The notes under the pieces were generated by a model. It ran no database searches. It saw nothing but the letters and a program-made list of their open reading frames with translations, and was not told the DNA's origin. The translations under genes were made by a program, and so were the position numbers. From Eutreptiella sp. 'Long Island Sound 2002' (taxonomy: Eukaryota > Euglenozoa > Euglenophyceae > Eutreptiales > Eutreptiaceae), in contig OZ038383.1 of NCBI GenBank assembly GCA_964036045.1, positions 65,539,725-65,603,724 of the forward strand: a DNA stretch of 64,000 nucleotides. The letters run 5' to 3'. Shown here piece after piece: positions 21,443-31,779 of this stretch; the stretch's first letter is position 1; each line of letters begins with the position of its first letter.

Positions 21443-23996
21443 CTGACCGTGACCTTGTGTCGCCCGCGCTGCGCCCTGTTGCGAGATAGAAATAAAAAGA
21501 TAAGTAAAACACGAGAAAGGTTTTTAATTAGCTGAACATAAAGGTAATTAGCATACAAAACGGTTAGGCAAAAAAGCGCGCCCCGAAACGCGTTAAAACG
21601 CCACTGAAAATGTTTCGGGCTTAAATAGGTGAATAGTTCACGCCGTAAGCACCGAAGTGACCTTAGGAGCACAGCGCCGTGCCTCCCGCCCTCTAACACG
21701 CCGTATAGGTAAAGAAAAATATTTTTCTAACACGCCAAAACCTCCGTTTCGCACTCTCTCGCATCCTTGTCTTCTCCATGTACCTCCCCTTTTCGTGTCC
21801 ACCTGTAGAGATTGCAATGGTGTGGTAAGTCCAAAGTGAGTTGTAACCAAGTAAGAGCATGCACGTGGAGTGGAAGGCACGTTCTTTCATTGGAACGAAT
21901 ACTTGGCTTTGAACTCAAAATGTACATGAAGGAATGGGTTCGAAAAGACAACCCACAACTGAGTAAATTTGAGCAATGTTCTCATGACCAACTTACTACA
22001 AGCAAAAGTTGACCAAAATGGCACATAGAAAATTGATTGTAGCGTAAAACCAAAAATCAACCATGACCAATGATGACCATATGAAATTGGTGGGGACCAT
22101 GGAGACCACGAATGATCGGGAGTTTGACCGAAACCTCAATGGTAGTCAATCTCCATTGTCACCACAAGTGAACACATGAAAAATATAAAATTCAAGACAC
22201 AATCATCAAATTCATGTGTGGCCTTATGTACAATGATTCACAGCCAGACAAGATGCATTAACGGAAGGGGGCACATGCCACAACAGGCACTAACAACACT
22301 TACACTCAAACTGGACCGGAGTTTGGAGATCCAAGCTCAAAGCGTAGGGCCACAACAGGCCAAAAATGATTTTTCTTTGGCATAAAATGACTATGCCAAA
22401 ATGAGCTCGAAAGAGGTTTAAATTTTGAACCAAAAGATGTTGAAAGCGTCGAAACGCAACCATAACTCGAACATATATTGTTTGTACTCACCAAATACAA
22501 ACAAAATGAGCTCTCACAATTTTTCCGTCGCCACCATATCTGGGAGATATAGTGGCGAACTTTGAGCACATGAAAACAAAGTGCCCAAATTCTCGAAACC
22601 AAAATTGACATCAAGACTCACCATTGGCTCAAACGGATTCGAACCAAAGTGATAAAAAAAGTAGAGACTCGTCGCTGCGAGCTCCAAGAATTACGACAAT
22701 ACTCGACAATGACGCGACACACTGACGTGAAAAATTGACAACATGAACGCAACAAAAATGCACTATTTATGCATGAAAATGGGTCCCACCATGGAGTGTG
22801 GTGACCCACCACGACAATGACTCGTGATTGCAAAGGGAGAGGAAGACAAACTAAAGTGACTACCAATGTGGACATCAACCTGGAATCAATGAACTCAACT
22901 TGATCTTGAGGTTCACCGTGGTCTCCAAACCAGAACCAAAATTCAATTCAATCCTAATAATTAAGTTATATCTTCAAACTGACGTGCAACTCACACAAAC
23001 AAATAACATACCATTGTAGGGGAGAGTCATGCCATTCCATGGCATCTCCCATCAAGAGTAATGGATGGATAATTCCAATTTACAGTCAGGCAGAAGTGAG
23101 CACACGAAATGCATAAGATGTGCATGCCATGCCTAATCTAGCAATGGGGGGTAAAAGAAAAAGGCACCGTAAGGTGCCGGCAACGATGCCCGAGGTATCC
23201 TCACACTTTAAATGCCTGTGCATCATGACGTTATGGGGTTTCTGAAAATTGTGGCACCGGAGCCCGAACTTTTAATTCCCTATTATAAACTAAGTTTTGA
23301 CTATCCAAACCATGCAGTCAGAATCAATTCAACTCAACAGGATGAAGTTGCCGTAAAGGCCAGTTCATGGTTCCGCGATTTGGGTCGCCAGATCCCAACT
23401 GGCAGTTCGCCCGCGAATTGGCGCGACGCCGGTTCACCACCTCGCTGCTGCCAATATTTAACGTCTGTGCCTATGCGAATCTAAGGCAAATTTGCATAGC
23501 TATCAACAGGCCAATGGATTCCCTAATGACTGATACAAAAGCGGAGGAAAAACACGCCGAGTTTCCTGATATCCCTACTGCAGGCTCATGTCAAAAGTAC
23601 CATGAAAGGAGAGGTTAAGGGGGGATGAAGGCTAATGATATCCCCTATCAAGTCGCATAGTGTGGGCCTTTAGTAGCCTACACAAAGGGATGATAAGGGT
23701 CAGCACAAAAGGAATATGTGTCCCCATAACCGGGGATGAGGCCCCACAGGGGGGACTGGGGGGCGCAGGGCATGACGGAAACCCAACACCACTCCACCCT
23801 TGCCGTTTTTGCCCTCCTTTCTGCTGCAGGCTGGAGCGGGCATCAAGTCACGACTCAAGTCAAATCAAATAGGGGAAAAAAACTAAAGACGACAAAAGCG
23901 ACGCCCTCAACGTCAGGGCCGCGGGGTTACAAGAAAGACGATGAGCCCTCAATGGTCTTCCTGCCTGCCTGCATGCGTGCGTTGGGTAGAGTAGAA
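21443..23996. other. No recognisable gene
   Basis: AT-richer DNA with short open frames only. I saw no domain, LTR or tandem array. The abrupt start at 21443, exactly where the Gypsy-3 integrase is lost, suggests a deletion or insertion boundary. Confidence 0.5.
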
Positions 23997-24059
23997 TTAT
24001 ATTTTCATTTCATTTTTTTTCATTTTCAACAACCGAAAAATGGTTTTTAAAGGAAAAGG

Positions 24060-24960
24060 GAACACCCGCAGCAAAGGAAAACACACGGCAAAGCCCAGCA
24101 CCACAGCACCACAAGGAGACACAGCACCACAGGACACAGCACGCCACAGCAAGACACCACGACACACCAGAGCAACACCACCACACCACAGAACGCCAAG
24201 GGAGACACCATAACTCACAGGGACACAACACAGCACAAGGCACCAACAACAGCGCAAACCAAACCGGCACCGAACAGCACGACGCACAGCGCAACACAGC
24301 ACCGCACACAGAGTGAAAGGGAACAAACCAACACCACAGGCAAAGAAGAACGGACAGCAGGGCGCCAAAGCACGTGCACCACACGGCAACACAGCACCAC
24401 AGAACACAGGACACAGCACAGGGGAGGGGGGCACCACAACAAACCACAGCACAAAGCAGAGCAGCAGGCCACGCGGCAGGCGGGAGCACCCGCGACAACA
24501 CACGCCAGCGGAAAACAACAGCAGGCAACCAGACCCCGCAACGAACACCTGGCAACCACAGGCAACAACACACAGTACCAGCCAGGGCGAACAAAACAAC
24601 ACGGCACCACAAGCAAGACACGACGCAGACAGCAGCACACCGCACAACAGGCGGCACACCAGAGCAACGCAGCACCGCAGCCCAGGACAGAACACAGCCA
24701 CGTGCCACGACAGGGGACCAGGCAACAGCAACAGGGACCAGCAGCACAGAGGAAGAAGCAAGCCCAACACAAGCACGCCACACAGCACCGGGTAAAACAC
24801 GAAACACACCACAACACTGCAACGACAGACAACAACACACACAGAACAGGCACAATCAGGGCGCACCCAACAACATAGCGCAAGCGCAAACCAGCCGCCG
24901 CCGGGGCACAACGCCCACAGCAACACACATCACCACATCCCACAGCCCAGGACACACACA
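24060..24960 (+). repeat. CA-rich degenerate short-period repeat
   Basis: About 900 bases are built from variants of CACCACAGGACACAGCACG and similar CACA/CAGCA words. G is concentrated on one strand and T is almost absent from the plus strand. It belongs to the 5' part of LINE-C2. Frames are open on both strands for compositional reasons. Confidence 0.7.
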
Positions 24961-25126
24961 CCAGCCCAAGCAACGCGCAATTGGCACAGCAAGGCAAAAA
25001 GGGAAAAAGGCAGATACGGAAACAGAAAGAAAAAAAAAGGGAAACAACCGAAAAACAGGAACACGGCAAGCAAGAAAAAAAAGAGGGAGGGTGAAGGAGG
25101 AAAAAAAAAAGAGGGGGGTCGGGAGG

Positions 25127-25475
25127 GAGGACCAAAGGACGCCAAGGCCCACGGCAGACCGGGCTGGAAACCACGGAACACCAGAGACAGGAGAGCGCAC
25201 AAGGAAAAAAAAAAGAAAAGAAAAAAGAAAAAGGGGGGGGCGGCGGGCGGGAGGACAACAAGACGCCAAAGCCCAAGGCCCCCCGGGCCGGAAAACACGG
25301 AACGCCGGAGACAACGGAGGCGCACAAGGAAGAAAGAAAGATCGAAATGAAAAACCGGCAGCAGAAAAGGGGGGGGCAGGCGAGAGGACCACAAGACGCC
25401 AAGGCCCAAGGCGACCGGGGCCGGAAAAGACAAAACGCCAGAGACAACGGGGGCGCCACAAGGAGAAGGAAAGAA
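25127..25475 (+). repeat. Three-unit VNTR in LINE-C2
   Basis: Three diverged units of about 121-133 bases, marked by AGGACnACAAGACGCCAAGGCC at about 25130, 25251 and 25384. Each is followed by CCGGAAAACACGGAACGCC-like sequence and a purine-rich spacer containing AAAGAAAAG and GGGGGGG. Confidence 0.7.
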
Positions 25476-26269
25476 AAGAAAACCCCAACAAAAACCACAA
25501 ACAGGGCAACCCCAGCCCGGAGGGGGCCGAACAAACAAAGAGCGCACCAACCCCGACCACAGGAAAGGGTGTGGCGCACCAAAACGCGCCCGGGAGGCCA
25601 GCTCGCCTGACCCGGCCAAGAGGGGAACGCACAGGCACACACGCACAGGACCCGGGCGTGGCGTCCTCCGACCTGAAAAGGGGCGGTGTCGGCGTCCAGA
25701 CAAAACAGCTCCGGTGCAGCGGCCGAGTCCCCCGTCAAAAGACGGGCGGTATGGTAAACCAGACGCGTCAGTGAACGGGTCCATACACGCAAACCACCGC
25801 AGCGCACGCAGCCCAAGACCGATACTGGAGGAACCCGGCAAGACAAACCCATCGCGGGGCCCGGAACGGGTACGACGCGGAGCGAGCCCAGTGCCCCCGC
25901 TTCGGCAGGGGCCAGCGGCAGACACAAAGAGCCCGGTTCTCGGCTGGCCTCCACATGCCCCGCGCAGCCGCCCAGTAAATGCGGGGGCGCAAGCCCCTGG
26001 GATGGGGAAGGGTGCCACGGCGTCAGGAAAGCCGGCTGGAGCACGGAGAGCGAACGGACTGGACGAAGACCCGGGGCACCAACGCCAGGCCAGGAGGCAC
26101 ACCAGAGAGGCACGCCGCCGGCCACAGCCACGGCACACGGACAGGTACCAAGCAACAACGGCCACCGGGTGCCGCAAACGCGGGCAGCACGCACAACACG
26201 CAACGAACCACGGCACAAGAACAGGTGCCAGGCAACACCCAAACCACACACCACAAACCCCAGCCAGGA

Positions 26270-27510
26270 GTTGCGGGGTACAAGCGGAGTTCGCACACAT
26301 ACACACACACCCCAACACCCCAGCCAGGAGCGGCTGGGCGCAGCCAAAACCCGAGCCCAAACACACACACCAACACCGCTCACCCCAGCCAAGAGTGGCG
26401 GGGCACAAGCGGAGCCTGAAACACGAACACACACACCCCAACATCCGAGCCAGGAGTGGCGGGGCGCAGCCGAAGCCCGAGCTCAAACACACACACCCAC
26501 ACAGCACAGCCCAACCAGGGGTGGGGGGGTACTAGCGAAGCGCGCAAACGAACACACACACCCGAGCCCCCCAGCCACGAGTGGCGGGGCGCAGCCGAAA
26601 CCCGAGCCCAAGCACACACACCCACACCGCACATCCCAGCCAGGAGTGGCGGCGTACAAGCGGAGCGCCCGTACAAGCACACACACCCCCCAATACCCAA
26701 GTCACGGGTGGCTGGGCGCAGCCCAAAGCTGGGCCAAAGCACACACACCCACACCGCAAACCCCAGCCAGGAGTGGCAGGGTAACAGCGGAGCGCGCACA
26801 CAAGCACAAACACACACCAGGACCCCGGTGGCGGGGGGGAAGCCAAAGCCCGAGCCAGAGCACACACATCTGCACCGCGCACCCCATCCAGGGGTGTCGG
26901 GGTATCAGCGAAGCGCGCACACAAGCAGACACACACCGCAACACCCCAGCCAGGAGTGGCGGGGCACAGCTGAAACCCGAGCCCAAGCACATACACCCGA
27001 GCCGCACACCCCAGCCAGGAGTGGCGGGGTACAAGCGGAGCGCGCACACAAGCACACACACACCCCGACACCCCAGGCAGGGTTGGCGGGGCGCAGTGGA
27101 AACCCCAGCCCAAGCACACACACCCACACCGCGCATCCCAGCCAGGAGTCGCCGGGTACCACTGCAGCGCGCACACAAGCACGCACACACCCCAACACTC
27201 CGGCCAGGAGTGGCGGGGCTCAGCCGAAACCCGAGCCCAAGCACACACACCCACACCGCACACCCCAGCCAGGAGTGGCGGGGTACAAGCGGAGCGCGCA
27301 CACAAGCACAGATACACTCCAACACCCCAGCCAGGAGAGGCAGGGCACAGCCGAAACCCGAGCCCAAGCACAGACACCCACGCCGCACACTTCAGCCAGG
27401 TATGGCGGGGTACAAGCAAAGGGCGCACACAAGCACACATACAGCCCAAAACACCAGCCAGGAGTGGCGGGGCGCAGCCGAAAGCCGAGCCCAAGCACAA
27501 CCCAGACCCA
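26270..27510 (+). repeat. Dimeric tandem array in LINE-C2
   Basis: The same two alternating monomers (63 and 66 bases, together about 129) as at 7290-9030, in opposite orientation. There are roughly nine to ten dimers. The plus-strand core is CACCCCAGCCAGGAGTGGCG. Confidence 0.9.
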
Positions 27511-28014
27511 AACACAAGCTCCATGCATCAGTAGGAAACCCAGTCCCCATAGCACAGGCACTGAGGCAGCCCGTGCCATGCAGGTGACCCGGCCAAACAA
27601 GAACCTGAGACCGGGGGTGAGGCTGCATCCTGGGGCCTGCGGCGCCTTGGGACTCGAGGCAGAGCGTGTGACATGCAAGCGCCTCGGAACCCCAGTACCA
27701 AGAACATACATGCATGCCTTGAGGACGGGATGCGCCAGGAAGTCCGGTGAACCCATAGGGTTGGGCCCAAAGGAGGGGACGTGCGCAAGCACGGGGGTAC
27801 ACCGTCCCGGCATGACGAGTACGTCACGCTGGCGGCAATCAGCCCTCCCGGTGTTGCCCGGGGCCGCTTTGTTGGGTGCGACCAGTCAGGTCTAGCAGGA
27901 TGTAAGTCGCCTCCCCTCTTCAAGCGCGGAGCCTCCTCCTGTTCGTCACAGCGGCAACGCCAGCGGGAACCATGGGGCACCTCACCATGACGCAGAGCAC
28001 CTACCTACCCTACC

Positions 28015-28361
28015 TCCACCACGTACGAATTGTCCTGTATCTCACGACACTCCGCGTAGTAATGCAGTAGGGGCTGACGTCCCTGATGAAGCTTCACAAA
28101 GGGATTCAGCCTTTCGGCCGATAGGTCCTGCTCCACCCCATTGTGGTTAACCTGGTAAACGCAGTCAGAGATCTTGTCAATGATCTCAGCCGGTCCCTGC
28201 CATGTTCTACCGAGCTTCTCTCGTTCTTCATCTTGGTTCTGGACCCATACGCGGTCACCGGCAACGAAACCAGAGGGAGGGTGTTCCTTTAGGAACTTGT
28301 CCAACTGTTTTTTGTGCATTGCCTCCAGCTTTTTTTGTACCAATTCCCTTTCCGCAACCAC
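28015..28361 (-). pseudogene. Gypsy-1 integrase C-terminal domain
   Basis: Residues read GFVAGDRVWVQNQDEEREKLG, WQGPAEIIDKISDCVYQVN and LSAERLNPFVKLHQG. This is the SH3-like/GPY-F end of a Gypsy integrase, which binds DNA. It is separated from the core by an in-frame TAG (28375 region) that Gypsy-3 also has. The frame is cut at NSYVVE by LINE-C2, at the same base where LINE-B entered the Gypsy-3 copy. Confidence 0.8.
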
Positions 28362-28373
28362 CCTCTTGAAAAA

Positions 28374-29714
28374 CTAGGTGGCGTCCTCACATCCCTCACT
28401 GTCCACTACCGGGGGTAGGTTTCCCGCCCCTATGGGATCGCGCCCAAACATCAGCCGGTATGGTGAGTAGGGTGCCATCGCTTCAAGGAGGTCATTGAGA
28501 CCCCATGGGGCCAGTGGCAACGCTTCCAACCAACTCACCTTCCTGCTGAGGGGGTACTGCCGCAGAGTATTGATGGTACTCTGCGCAGCTCTCTCAGTCC
28601 TGCCACTGGACTTAGGTCTATATATAATAGACTTGGCGTGCTCAATGCCGGCAAGATGGCACAGCGAGTTGAAAAAGGTCCTGCTGATGATCAACTGTTT
28701 GCCAGCTTGAACTTCTCTGGGTAAGCCCATGAAAATTCGACACCTATGCAGGACACGGTCAGCAGCCTTACTACTGGTGAGCCCTCCCTTACAGCAGGGT
28801 ATGGCCATCACATATCCTGTCAACCGACAAACTATGACCATGCCATAGTTGGCGTAAATTTCAGTCTTGGTTGACTGGTTACGGACTTCAGGTAAATCCA
28901 TGAAGTCTATGGCCACTGAGCTGAAAGGAAAGATGGGTACGGGAAACGGTTTGCAGGAGTCAGGATGTGGGCCGCGTCTAGCTTTCGCTTGTGCGCAAAC
29001 CACACAGTCAGAGAATGCCTTGTTCACTGTTTCCCGCAGCCGGGTATAGGGCATGTCAGCGTGAAAAGGCCGTAGAAACAGCTCCGGCGTCTTTGCCTGA
29101 CTCGGATGGGCACAGTAATGTACCGCCCGGATGACCTGAGACACAATGGACTGCGGGACACAGTTTTTACTTTCCCGACAAATGTGGGGATGAATCCACT
29201 GTGGTCCCTTGGCCCAGAGGTATCCATCCATGGAAACCTGATTCTCCAGACCGCTATCATGGAGTCGTTTGTACGTTCCGTCCGCCCTGTGGTGGGGCAT
29301 CCAGTCCTCGTACAGTATTTTGGTCTCAGGGGGCAATTTGACCTCGATGAGCTTCCAGAAGAGGCTATCGGCAACCCAGGTAGGATCTCCCCCACTGTAG
29401 CAAAGTGGGGAAGCATCGTCATTCTCATCCAACACATTCCAGATGGCCTCATCAGGGCCTACACTGGATTCCGCTTCAGACGTGGAGTCCTCCTCGAGGC
29501 TCATACTCACCTGACTGAAGCAAGGCGGAAAGGGGCAACAGTGTTCACAGTGGGCAGACACGCTCTGGACAGTGACCACTGCGGGGTCGTCCGGGAGCGA
29601 ACTGCTGTCATAATGTACACTGTTATGCAACCTGTTGACCTGCAACAGCAAACAATCGCGCTCCTGCTGTTGCTGCATGTTCTGTGGTGAGGGACGTCCC
29701 TTAGGGGCTCTCAC
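28374..29714 (-). pseudogene. Gypsy-1 integrase core
   Basis: A 446-residue frame. The zinc-binding HHCC domain reads VHYCAHPSQAKTPELF followed by CVVCAQAKARRG. The catalytic core starts at SSVAIDFMDLPEV (first Asp present). The second motif, normally SDxGxxF, reads AGKQLIISRTFF and lacks the Asp. The Glu region, IIYRPKSSGRTERAAQ, is present. So one catalytic residue is lost and this copy cannot integrate. About 140 acidic residues precede the zinc finger, including the end of the RNase H/integrase linker. Confidence 0.8.
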
Positions 29715-30355
29715 CTCCAGCTTCTGCAGGAATACTGGTTTGCTGTGATGAGCTGTTGCTCCTTTCCGCGCTCAGAGGCCTCACACTGGGTTACCCCTTC
29801 CAGATCGGCGTCGGAACCATGAAAGTTCGTATCATCCGCCAATTCGAGCGGCTGGGCCCAGCGGGACATCCTGTCGGCAGCATGCTCTTCCACTCCCTGT
29901 TTGTAGACAACTACAATGTTATACCGGGAGAGGAACTCGTGCCACCGGCCGCGGCATCCCAATGGACCACCCATGCTACAAAGCTCTTTTTGGTACCATG
30001 ACTCCACGTACTTATGGTCAGTGAAAACAGTGACCTGGCGCCCTGATATCCACCCTTTGAACTTCAAAAGACAGGATACCAGGGCGTAAGTCTCCTTTTC
30101 CCTCACTGACCATGCTCTCTGGCCCATATACCCCCGGACATCTCCGTCAGCGTCGTAGTTGACACCGCCCTGGAGTTTTCGACTAAAAAGGGCACAGGGA
30201 GGGCAGTTTCTTTGGTCGTCCTTCTGTTCCACAACAGCGCCAATGCCGTTGTTGGACGCATCCGTATGGATAGCGAACTCGCCTTGGTCACTGGATGTAT
30301 ACAGGCTGCAGGCCTCACATAGGGATGTTTCGATCTTCGCAAAATTCTCACGCAT
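29711..30355 (-). pseudogene. Gypsy-1 RNase H domain
   Basis: The Gypsy-type RNase H is complete in its key residues: HTDASNNGIGAVVEQ (Asp), REKETYALV (Glu), FTDHKYVESW (Asp) and HAADRMSRWAQP (final Asp). It follows the RT connection at 30380-30631 and overlaps the integrase frame start by a few bases. It degrades the RNA template during reverse transcription. One frame change separates it from the RT. Confidence 0.8.
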
Positions 30356-30379
30356 CAGATCAGTCCAACTGATGGTTTG

Positions 30380-31430
30380 CTAATGCGCTGGGACTTTACT
30401 GGTGTGTTTATCAGGATCGTACCTGTGCTTTCCCGCAACTGAATCCATGAGCGGCGCCGCCAGTGATGGGTAAGTCGGGATATAGATCGAATACCAATTG
30501 CAGATGCCGAGAAAACTCTTTATGTGCTTCGGTGTCCGGTTCATATTCTGGGACCACTCGCGCACCGCGGCGACCTTCCCAGGTGCAAGGGAGGGTTGGC
30601 CTTCATGCAAGATGTCGCCCACGTACTTCACCTGAGTGTAGAAAAGGAAACATTTTTCCTTTTTAACTTGCAGGTGGCACTCCTTTAATACCTAAAACAA
30701 TTCGCGCACGAGTTTATAATGTTCCATTATGGCTTGCGAATCTAGGAGTTTCCCTTTGCCACTGCAAGTGGGTCGCCTGCCTACTAGAATGTCATCTATG
30801 TAGGCTCTGATATGGGGCTTAAGGCAGCCAAAACACGGGCGCACAAGGCGCTGGAAAGCCTGTGACCCAACTTTAACCCCCATGGGTAGGACCCTCCACC
30901 CAAATGTCCCTGCGGGGGTGCAAAACGCGGTTAAATGGCTGCACTCCTCCAAAGAGGGCATCCGGTTGAAGCCATCTTCCAGATCGGGAAGGGTCCAGAG
31001 ATGGTTTCTAGCCTGCCCTTGGAGAAGGTCTTCGATCACCGGTAGTGCAAACTCATGTCCCTCAAGACACGAGTTCAGGTACCGGTAATGGATAACCAAT
31101 CTCCATCTGTTGGTTCCTGGTTCTGGAACCAGGAACCCTCTCGCGACCCAGGCACTGTGGGATCGGACTATCCCTCCTTTATCAAGGAATCCTTTGATTT
31201 TTTTGTTCATCTGCTTTTCCTTGATTCCAACAGCCCGTATGGGGTTGCATGCTTGGGGTTGAGAGCCAGGCTTCAACTCCAATTTGCAGAAACTCACGTC
31301 CCTTGGACTTCGCTTAAAGGCATTGGTCTCGATTTACGCATATTCGTTCCCCGTAGGGTCCAATACCGAATCTGCGAAGTCCTCATAGATGCGGTTGCCA
31401 AGCTCAGTGGCCAACTCACCAAGGAGCTCA
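30380..31430 (-). pseudogene. Gypsy-1 reverse transcriptase
   Basis: From 31430 leftward the frame has an in-frame TAA at 31334-31336, then LELKPGSQP, WRLVIHYRYLNSCLEG, PDLEDGFNRMP (block A, one Asp changed context), GWRVLPMGVKVGSQAFQRLV and RAYIDDILVGR (catalytic YIDD intact). The frame breaks near 30692 and continues as GDILHEGQPSLAPGKVAAV and IKSFLGICNWYSIYIP (thumb/connection). Before 31430 the protein continues, without a stop, from 51033 on the other side of Gypsy-2. Confidence 0.85.
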
Positions 31431-31434
31431 CCAT
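31431..31434. repeat. Gypsy-2 target-site duplication, left
   Basis: CCAT directly next to the LTR terminus; the other copy is at 51029-51032. Confidence 0.7.
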
Positions 31435-31768
31435 TGAAACCAGACCGTACGGTCAGGAGCAGAGGTTGCAGTGGCATGGGCAGCAACATTGTTTGGCAAG
31501 GAAGACATAACGATAATGTTGACTGCATAGTACCCTGCACACAGATATGATACACATAGCCCATGAAATACCTGATACGCAGATATGAGAAATCCAACGT
31601 ATCATCCTCTAATTCATATAATTACAAAAGATGCAAGATTGCTTCATGTATCCCACATCCTATGTTCCTAACAAGCAAATGGAATATAATATACAATGGT
31701 CCCATATATGGGGCCATATAATGATCCCTCAAGGGTAATATGCTAGGGTAGAGTTATGACCTGCTTCA
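31435..31768 (-). repeat. Gypsy-2 3' LTR
   Basis: A 334-base terminal repeat starting TGAAGCAGG and ending TTTCA on the minus strand (TG...CA). It is homologous over its whole length to 50678-51028. It directly abuts the Gypsy-1 RT at 31434. Confidence 0.9.
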
Positions 31769-31779
31769 CCCCCCCACTT
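31769..31779 (-). promoter_or_regulatory. Gypsy-2 polypurine tract
   Basis: On the minus strand AAGTGGGGGGG immediately precedes the TG of the 3' LTR, the expected place for the plus-strand primer. Confidence 0.8.

Larger units (their letters stand above)
23997..28014 (+). mobile_element. LINE-C2: array-bearing LINE 3' fragment in Gypsy-1
   Basis: The 3' end at 28014 reads CTACCTACCCTACC on the plus strand and directly abuts the Gypsy-1 integrase at TCCACCACGTA. About 2.3 kb is homologous, inverted, to LINE-C1 (6757-9602). C2 extends further 5' into CA-rich simple repeats (24060-24960), a three-unit VNTR (25127-25475) and GC-rich unique sequence. No RT domain is visible. The 5' boundary, set at the T-rich tract near 23997, is approximate and no left target duplication was found. 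The long minus-strand open frames here are antisense repeat translations. Confidence 0.5.

Noticed and set aside
24215-26434. A 739-codon minus-strand open frame
   Set aside because: It spans simple repeats and the dimeric array, is Cys/Val/Leu-rich by composition and is antisense to the inferred LINE-C2 orientation.
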